64,000 bases of DNA from positions 383,827-447,826 of the forward strand of contig VFFE01007601.1 of assembly GCA_008921705.1 (NCBI GenBank). The letters are read 5' to 3'. The notes beneath the pieces were generated by a model, which saw only the letters and a program-made list of their open reading frames with translations, ran no database searches and was not told the DNA's origin. Below are positions 28,501 to 37,500 of the stretch, piece after piece. The translations under genes were made by a program, and so were the position numbers. This stretch comes from Burhinus oedicnemus (taxonomy: Eukaryota > Chordata > Aves > Charadriiformes > Burhinidae). Each line of letters begins with the position of its first letter. Positions within the stretch are counted from its first letter, which is position 1.

Positions 28501-31500
28501 CCACTGCACTTGATACAAGTTAATTGACCTCTAACACACACATTGGCTGTCATGAGTGCCTCCCACCCTGGCAGGGTTCTTCCTTTCCAAGGCAGAAAGG
28601 ACATTTATTTTGTAGGAAGAACTGAGGAAGAAGATGCAAAGACTTACATGCTACTTCATCCAAGGCTGTTACCACAAACCACAGGACTTTCCTCTCAGCC
28701 ATTTTTGAACGGAGGGCTACAACTTTGTCTCTCCAGCTGACCCCTGCAAAACACAATATGAAAAGCTACAGTCACCAACTTTACTGTGGATGATGACATA
28801 AACACAGACCAACGCACTGGATTTTGGAGGTACCCAAAACACACTGTGTTTGGCTTGTGCTCCTCACTCCTTTCTAATAAATAATGAACTATCTCAAACA
28901 AGCTGCCCTCCAGACATCCATGGATTTGTTCTGAAGTTATCTAGCCTCTAGTAAATGGTTATTTGAAGTTTTGAGGACAAAGGGGTCATTAGCTGAAGTC
29001 CAATCACTTTCTTGATCTATTCATAGTGGATCATATTGCACTGCAGTACTGTTTTTCTCACTACTTTGTAAGAGGAAAGCAAAGGGTGATAGGGCAGTAG
29101 GAACAGTCCCTGTCTACTGAGAGTTAAGCTTCTCACCTGTGTAACTCAGGTCGAGCGTGATGAGAGGCTTGCAGGGGCGCTGAGGGCAGTCTGTCCAGAT
29201 TGTATCGATCAGGTTTGCTTTGACAGGCACAAGGTCATGGCCAGCACTTCTCAAGGCTTTGGACATCCTCTTCCACTGGTCTGCCAAAGGGAAAGGGTCA
29301 AGAGCGATGGCTTTAAAGAACGCACGCTGGTTCAACAACAGCCCTGTTCACAGGGGGCAGACTCAAGAATCTGAGTCTCCTCCTTTCCTTCCAGCCTCCC
29401 CTTCTTCCCATTCCCTTAAAAAACAAAGCAAAAGCTATTACAATTACAGTTCCACAAATGCAGCCACTACAGCCAGCAGCAGGTACAGAACCTCACAGCC
29501 CTGGAACCTCATGCTTGAGCTGAAGAACTGCTCCACCTGGGAGACAGAAGTCACTGGAAGAAACCACCCCAGAGGCTGCCATAAGGGTGTCCTCTACCCC
29601 AGTGCAGTACCATGCTAGATCTAAGGTAGACGAGAGATGAGATGGGGTTCCACACAGCCACGAGACTGATCCTTAGCCTGTCTGAATCAAGCAAATGTCT
29701 CCCCCTGCCTCCAGTGACCTTTGGATTGGGCCTCATGTTCTGAAACATGAGTAGATGGATACTCGTTCATCTGATATAAATGGTAGCTCTCCAGGAATGT
29801 GCTCCCCACAGGGAGAGCTGCGGAGATGTCAAGACCACCAAGTAGGATTAGCGGTGTGAGTTTTGCCTTGGTGTTCAGGCTCACATGCCAGCCAAGGCAT
29901 TCATCCACTTTGTACTGAAATGCCCATGGCAAGTCACAGCATAGACAAAAGGAGGTGGATCGGGACTCCACCAGGTGGAGCGGGTCCAGAGGAGGGCCAC
30001 AAAAATTATCAGAGGGATGGAACACCTCCCCTACGAGGACAGGCTGAGAGAATTGGGGTTGTTCAGGCTGGAAAAGAGAAGGCTCCAGGGAGACTTTATT
30101 GCAGCCTTCCAGTACATAAAGGAGACCTACAGGAAAGATGAGGACAAACTTTTTAGCATGGCCTGTTGCAACAGGACAAGGGGTAATGGCTTTAAATTAA
30201 AAGAGGGAAGATTTAGACTAGATATAAGAAAGAAATTTTTTACAATGAGGGTGGTGAAACACTGGAACAAGTTGCCCAGAGAGGTGGTAGGTGTGCCGTC
30301 CCTGGAAACATTCAAGGTCAGGTTGGACGGGGCTCTGAGAAACCTGATCCAGCTGAAGATGCCCCTGCTTATTGCAGGGGGGGGGTGGACTAGATGACCT
30401 TTAAAGGTCCCTTCCAACCCAAACTATTCTATGATTCTATGACTCTGCTTTTCAGATAAGGTCACTGCAAGCCCAGAGAGTAGTTCTCATCCCTTGCGTT
30501 TTGGAGTCAATGCACTGCTGTGGAGCTCTCGTGGTACATGCCTAAAAAAAAAATCCAACCTGTTTTGTGTAAAAGTTTAACCCACCACCCCACCTGGACT
30601 GAAACATGGTTAGCTACATAGCATCACACAACAGCTTAGCCAGAGAAGCAAGGAAGAAAAATCTAGTTGCCCAACCCAGAGTTATAAAATAAAGTAAAAC
30701 CAACCAGCCGGAATAATGAAAGGGTCCACTCCCACCTTCGAGCCTTCTGGGAGGACACTCACTAGCCAATCCTCCTGAGTCGGTGTATCTTTCAGACCTC
30801 CACAGATTTTTTTAAAAAAAAGAAAGAAAAAAAAAGGAAAAAAAGAGGTTCAAAGAAGCAGTCATACTGAAGCATTCGCACACTACCCAAAAAGTCCAGG
30901 CTAACACATCAGATACATCTACTAAAGAATATCTAGACCCACAGGCAAGAAGAGTCACAGGACACTAAAGCAGGAGCGGCAGTGTATCCAAGATGTCCCT
31001 AAGCACCTGCATGATGGGGTATCCCTACAGCACAAGCATTAACATGTGCAAAGGGACCCAATAGCCTGCGATTGTTCTCTGTTTACCAGTGGAGCAGTAT
31101 CCCAGCCTCCTGCGTACCCATTTTCATGAGTGTCCAGTTGTTATCCATTTGATGTGCAGCTTGCAGGAAGTAGCGTCCATCCGTCCACATGGCTGCATGC
31201 TGCTCAGTTACTATGGCAGTACCTAGGCAGAGAGGCAGAAAGATGCAGTGATTTAGAGGTGGGCAATCACCATGACGAGACACAGACAGCCGGGAGAGTG
31301 TTTGAAATGCACCCCAATACCCCAAAAGGCAGCTCTGCTCACTGATCAAAAGTCAGTCCTATTTCAGTGCAGATATTCACTGTTCCCCCTGCACTACGAC
31401 CTTCCAAATCCTATCAGAGACAGTACACACAAGGATGCAGCTCAATGAATTGCCTCAGACGAATTCAACTTAAGCATATCTCAGCCAGTCAGGGGAACTC

Positions 31501-34500
31501 GATAAACGAGGCTTTCAAAACCTTCTGTAACATAGACTGTGGTCTCCACTTGGCTGTTGTCACAGTAACACGTACTGTACATCCCCAGGCTCCATCCCAC
31601 CTTCTCATGGGGAGGAAGCCGGGGCTCTGGCCATCCACAAGAAACAGCTGTTACTTGGCTAGCAGACATGGGTATCACTTCCAGCTGTCAGCTGCACCCT
31701 TTTCCCAAACGTTAGAGCTCGAGCAGAGATGGCTGAACAGGAAATATGAACATAAACTTCTGCTCCTTTCAGGGTATGTCCCATTCCACTGACTCCAGAT
31801 GGAGGGATGCGAGCAGACAGCTGAGGGGCAGTGAAATCTCAGCAAGGCACTCTAGCTGACTTGCCCTTGGCAATTAAAAAAAAAAAAAAAAACAAACCAA
31901 GGAACAAACAGAAACTGAACCCAAGTCTTTTGAGCCTCTGCATCTTGACCATACTCTCAGTCACTAGAAACTGAAGCCCAGATCAGCATAGCAGAGTTTC
32001 CAAATATCAATTAATTGTCTTCTACCAAACTCCCCCAACACAAACCCCATTTTAAGCTCCTTCAGTCTGTAAAGATGAAGCAAGAAACACAAGGTGAGCC
32101 CCTGTGTGAAAACTTACTGATTCACTGAGTGCTAGGCTGGGAACACAGACCTTCCAAGTACATAACAAGGGCCCAAAATAGAGAGGAAGGTTATGAAGAG
32201 GCCATGCAGAAGGCATCAAATTAATACAGGATTCATGTTATCCATTAACAGCAGCCCACAGCCCTGGATTTATCACCTTCCACATAAGGTCCCAGAGTAT
32301 TTCACAGGAACTGATGAATGGACCCTCCAAACACATAGGTAGCAGTATTTATTAAATAGATTTACAATTAGGGGGAGAAAAAGACCTCAATAAAGTGACT
32401 TTCCAACAATCACACAGCAAAGTAAGTTGCAGAACTTAGGGTACAGCTAGGGTAAAAACTAGGTCTCTTGAAACACAGACCTACCCTACAGCCAAGAAAA
32501 CATCCTGTCTCGGCAAGATAAGCAAACTTTTCCACAGTGTTCAGTTTCCAAATGCAGTGTTTCTGGCCCTGGCTCTGTTTAAACAGAAAGGCTAGCTAAA
32601 GTCCATCTACTATTCACCCAGCCCAAACGGGCAATGTGACAATCTGTTCATACCGGCTGCACATCAAAAGAAATGACTGTAGGTTACAAGCAGAGTAAAG
32701 AGTTAACAGGATTTTACTTTACGAGCGGTTCATTCAGGGGTCAAACATTTTCTGAAAACTTGTTATTGTGCTGATATTACATAATTCCAGCGGGTAGCCA
32801 AGACATAATTCTGCAGATGCTGAAATGGGAAGAAAACGGTCCAAACAAGCTGGATAGGTTTCCTTTTCCATCCTGCCTCTATGCCATGAATGAGACTATT
32901 TCTTTACAGGGGAATTATGTACAGTAGAAAGAACCCAAGTTCTGGAAAGGTACCTGCAGAGCCATCAAATCCAGAGATGAACGCCCGTCTGCAATCACAG
33001 GGTGCAATGTACTCACTCTAGAAAACAAGAGGCAGCAATTATTTATAGCAGCGGGGGGGGAGGGGGGGAAATCAGCTGATGACAAATACTTTGATAAGCT
33101 GCTTCTCCTAAAGGATGCCACAGAGAGAAAGAAATGAGTTAAAAAATCCTGGGCTCTACTCCACTGGAACATTTAATCATCTGTGATTATATTGTATTTA
33201 TGTCCAACTGGGTTGGGTCTTTTTTTAAGCTGCAGCGCTTTTCTCCCACAAACGTCTGTAAACACTAAGTGCTTCAGAGTTTGCAGATGTTTATTTCACA
33301 CTCAGCCTCCCCTTTGGGCAACAAACAAATCCTGTCTTTGAAGCTGCAACGTGAAAGGAAGAGAAACTAGAAGCACCCCTTGATCTTGGAGACCAGAGTA
33401 ATCAGCACATAAAATCTGTAAAACTCACTATCTCCAATGAAGTCCCTTCACTGGCATTTTTAAGAATTCCTTTAAGACTTTCTTTTCCACAACAATGACA
33501 TTGAAAGAAAATCATCAAGGTGGTAAAACTGTAAAAACTTTAACCCTTAGGACCTCTCATAATTAGATGCTGATCCTCTCACTTCTTCCCTGCCTACTCA
33601 AAATCCAACTACACCAGAAACCACCAGACCATGGATTGGTGGGTAGGAGGGAATCAAAGACTACTAGTCCATCCTCATCTTAAACCCATCACAACCTGTG
33701 TTTGTGGACACATTTGTTGGCAGCACTACAAAAGAGCCTGAGCATGCACAGATACTCAACATCCACAGAAGCTGCCAAAATTAAAAGAACAATTGTACCT
33801 TGAAATGGCCCGCACACCATTTTTATGGGATCCCATTCTAGCAAGTTCAGAGGTCAGAACTGCTGACTAGGCCTGTTAATTAACTGGTGCAACTCAGCAA
33901 ATCAGCTTAATCCAGGCTGACAGCACTGATGTTTGAGCTGCAAAACCCCTGGATTTTGCACTTACAAGTGGCATGAAACCAAAGTCTGCTCCTCTGCCCC
34001 CAGCTGTGCTGTGGCAAAAGAAAAATTTTGGGGACTGAGCTGAGAAATCACAGCCCAATTCCCAGGTGGTTTTAGTTCCTACTGTGATAGACACTGCATT
34101 TCCCTGTCTCTGGCCAGGGCTATTTTTAAATCACCTGATTGTTAGAAAATACTCTCTTCAAACCTGTTACTCTTCACCGTTCTAAAGAAGGCAGAGGGTT
34201 CAAAGCACAGGAGTGAGAAGCACAAATCACAGCACCTGGGACCAACTTTTTATTTCTGTTCCCGATCATTCCACAGTCGAAACCCCTCCGGAACAGCTAT
34301 GTCTCTTCCCTCCTGGGAGACGCCCTAGGCAGCAGCTACCAACCATTCACCACTATTGTTTTGAAACTGAGCCTTGGGACAACAAACCCATGGCCCAAAA
34401 GAGGATCTGGCTCAGTAGCTTGTGCTCCTGATTGCCAGGGAAGATCCCTGGGATATGGTCCCAAGAAATCCTCTGTTTTATCCAACCACTAATTAAAGTT

Positions 34501-37500
34501 GGCAGAAATAGGGCAGGTATTGAGACCATGAGCGCCCTCATCTCTGAGTCAGTCCAGTTCCCTGTGCCTCTTCCTGTCCAGCCCTACAGACCCCACAGGG
34601 CTGTGACATATGCTCAGCAGCTGTGGGGAGGAGAAGGGTCAGGATACCCACCTCAGGAAGGGATGACTGCTCTCTGCACACCCCTAGCTGACAGCGTAAA
34701 TCCGCCTCAGCCCACCACAGCACTACCATCACTGCTAACCCCCTTTAAAATAATAACAGAGACATCAGCAGATAGAGAGGACCAAGTTGTTCTGGGAACA
34801 TAATCAAGCACTGTTTCCCCGGCTGCCTGTCTCACAGCAGCAGGACAGAACACAAAGGCAGAGTGATGCCGGACCTAAGAAGGATTCCCCATTTCAACAT
34901 TTCCTAATGACTATTCAGCCTGTTGACTGCTATGACTCCCCGTCTCCTATACTTCTCAGCTCAAAGCTGGTCCAATGCCTAAAGGTGATGCTAGAAATCT
35001 CTCATTGTGGATCATATCGCTAAGTACTTTCTCTTGACCAGCCCAGCAGAGACTACAGGCTGGTTTGCTTGTGCAAACAATCTCACATTCACAGGAAGGG
35101 TTAACATTGAGCTAGCTGCATTAACATCACAGAACAGTGAAATGGATTGAAGTTAAAAAAAAAAAAAATCATCTACAAGGAAAAAAAGAAGTCTATCAGT
35201 TTTAGATCTGGTAAAAGCTGACCTAAACTAACAAAGACCTTGTCTGAGTGGGAAATATCTCATGCTGTCCCATTCACAGACAAATCCAGGGAATGTTTTA
35301 AGAGTTTACAATGAGGCAGATGGGCTTTAAAAGGGAATACGAGGGATCTGGAGGGGAAGACAGTTCATTCATCTGTCAGCCTGAGTTCTTGCATGCCCAC
35401 CTGTTCTGTTCCATGCAGCAACCCCCACTGTGCAAAGATGAACCCATGTTTTGCACAAGCTAAAATTACAAGAGGAACACCTGCGTACGCCACACAAAGT
35501 ACAGGGCACAGCACAGTCAGAACAAGGTATTTCCCTGGGGCTTGTCTTGCAGCTCTGATGGCCTTCAGCCTGGCCTTCCTCAGGCCTTTCACGTCTGCCT
35601 TCCACCACACCTGTCAGTCCTTGACACACAGACAAAACTGGGGGCTGCAACACAGAAACCCCAGCCAGGAAGAACCCCCAAAAATCACAGGTGCTTATCG
35701 CCAGAGCCTGTGTGGTTGGGCCATTAACATGTTAAATCTTATTCTATTCTAATGTCAACCAAGATCAGCAATGAAAAGTGCAGCTTGCTGCCCTCGGAGC
35801 TATGACACTGGTGCCATTAAAGAACAAACACTGATGTGTACTTGGAGGGAGGACGGAATTCACTGCCAAAAACCTAACTGCATTGGTAAGATCTGGAACA
35901 GGTCAGTGCAACCTGTGCACAAACCATCTCCTCTCTTGCTTTATAACTGCTGATTTCTCAGCTTTGAATAAGCGTGTGTCAGAGGAGCCAGCCCTGAGCA
36001 GAAGACAGCATCTCTGCCAACCCAAACACAGGGCCCTCAGCTGGGCAGGTGCTTCCTTGATGTGGAAGACCAGCCAGATCTGACCAAATTTGTTTTCACT
36101 GCGTCAAGGCCTGGGGTGGAAGCCAGCCCCAGTTAAGCTTGACTGGCTCCAAACCCAAACTCTAATCCAAGTATCATTCCCTCCCGTTAAGAAGAAAGCT
36201 ACCCCAATCTCTGAATATTCCTATACGGGCAAACTCCAGACTTAATGCATACTGGGTGACTCAACATAAAAATGGATCCTGCATTTACCACTTCAACACC
36301 CCAAAAGCTCAGATAGGCATTTTTAATGGAACCACAAGGGACTTACATGCCTCATTCCCCAAAGCATGGCATTTCAGCCCTTCATGTTCCTTTGACACCT
36401 CCAGCGACAAGTTCCACCCTGCACTCACGAAAGGAAGTGGGGTTCTTTGTATGGACTTCAGGCCACTTTTGGCTGGGACTGCCCTCCTTTCTCACCAGCC
36501 TTTGGACCACCCAGGTCCCCCAAGGAAACAGGCCGTTTCTTATCACCAGCATCAAAAGTTTCAAAAATCAAAGCAGCTAATATCCAGGGCTGGCTGCAAG
36601 AGTCACAAATCCAAGGTATTAGCAGCCTTGGTTAAGCCAGAGTCAGAGCCAGCTGTGTTTGAGAAGCTCTGCAAGTCTTTCAGCTCCTTACACAACTAGG
36701 CATGGAAAGCAAAGGATACAACTGGTGGCAAGCCTCCTGGCAGTATTATAACCTAAGCCTTCTAGCTTTGGCAGGAAAACCAATATTAAAAGTATCACAG
36801 AGCTCAGAGCTCAAACATCCCCAGTATTACAAAGAGAAATTAGTCAGCAAGTTGCAGCATCATGCTGTATCAGCATCAGTCCAATCCAGGGGTTCCTTTG
36901 CAACCTAAAATAGAATAAAGTTTTCCCCCAATCTAAATCCTGTGTCAACACCACAGGAGGGAAAGCCCTCTTTGTTGACATGTTCTCTGATGTGGATCCC
37001 TGGACAGCCTCAGGAACAGCTGAGAGAGGCAAGGACAGCAACAAATAGCTTGGGCTGTGGGAAGGGAATGGCTCAAGCCACCAAAAGCTTGAGTATCATT
37101 AATCCACAGTCTTCTGAGTCATGGAGGGAGCTGCCTTAGACCAAAATCTGACTGCAGGGCTGTAAAGTTCTTATTTGTGTACAGGAAACAAACCCTTGCT
37201 TGGAACATGGGGAAACTGCAAATCTCAGCTCATCACAATTTACCTGCAATCAGCAAGCCTGTTCTGGGATCAACAGGTTTCAGCCAATGCCTAAAAGTGC
37301 ACTAATTCTCAAACCTCACAGGCAAAAATCCTGCACTAGCTAGTCAGGAGGCGCCAGAATCAGCAGCTTTTAGTAATCATTTCCATTCAGATAGATTCGC
37401 TCTGTACAGAAACCTGACCAACTCGCCCAGCAGGAAATAGCAACATGGGGTTCTCTGCTTAACTGCACTCTGTCAAGGAAAAGAGAGCAACAGAAAAACC

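Larger units (their letters stand above)
25382..30704 (-). other. XPNPEP1: XPNPEP1 introns 5-8 (between exons 5 and 9)
   Basis: Intron 5 (29,281-30,704) carries the longest CR1 copy. Intron 6 (28,744-29,136) is short and plain. Intron 7 (26,411-28,647) has one ancient SINE-like relic. Intron 8 (25,382-26,328) has a trace of another. No additional exon was seen. Confidence 0.8.

Noticed and set aside
36256..36699. 147-codon plus-strand frame in intron 2
   Set aside because: No domain is recognisable, it is antisense to the gene, and it overlaps two other frames of similar length.
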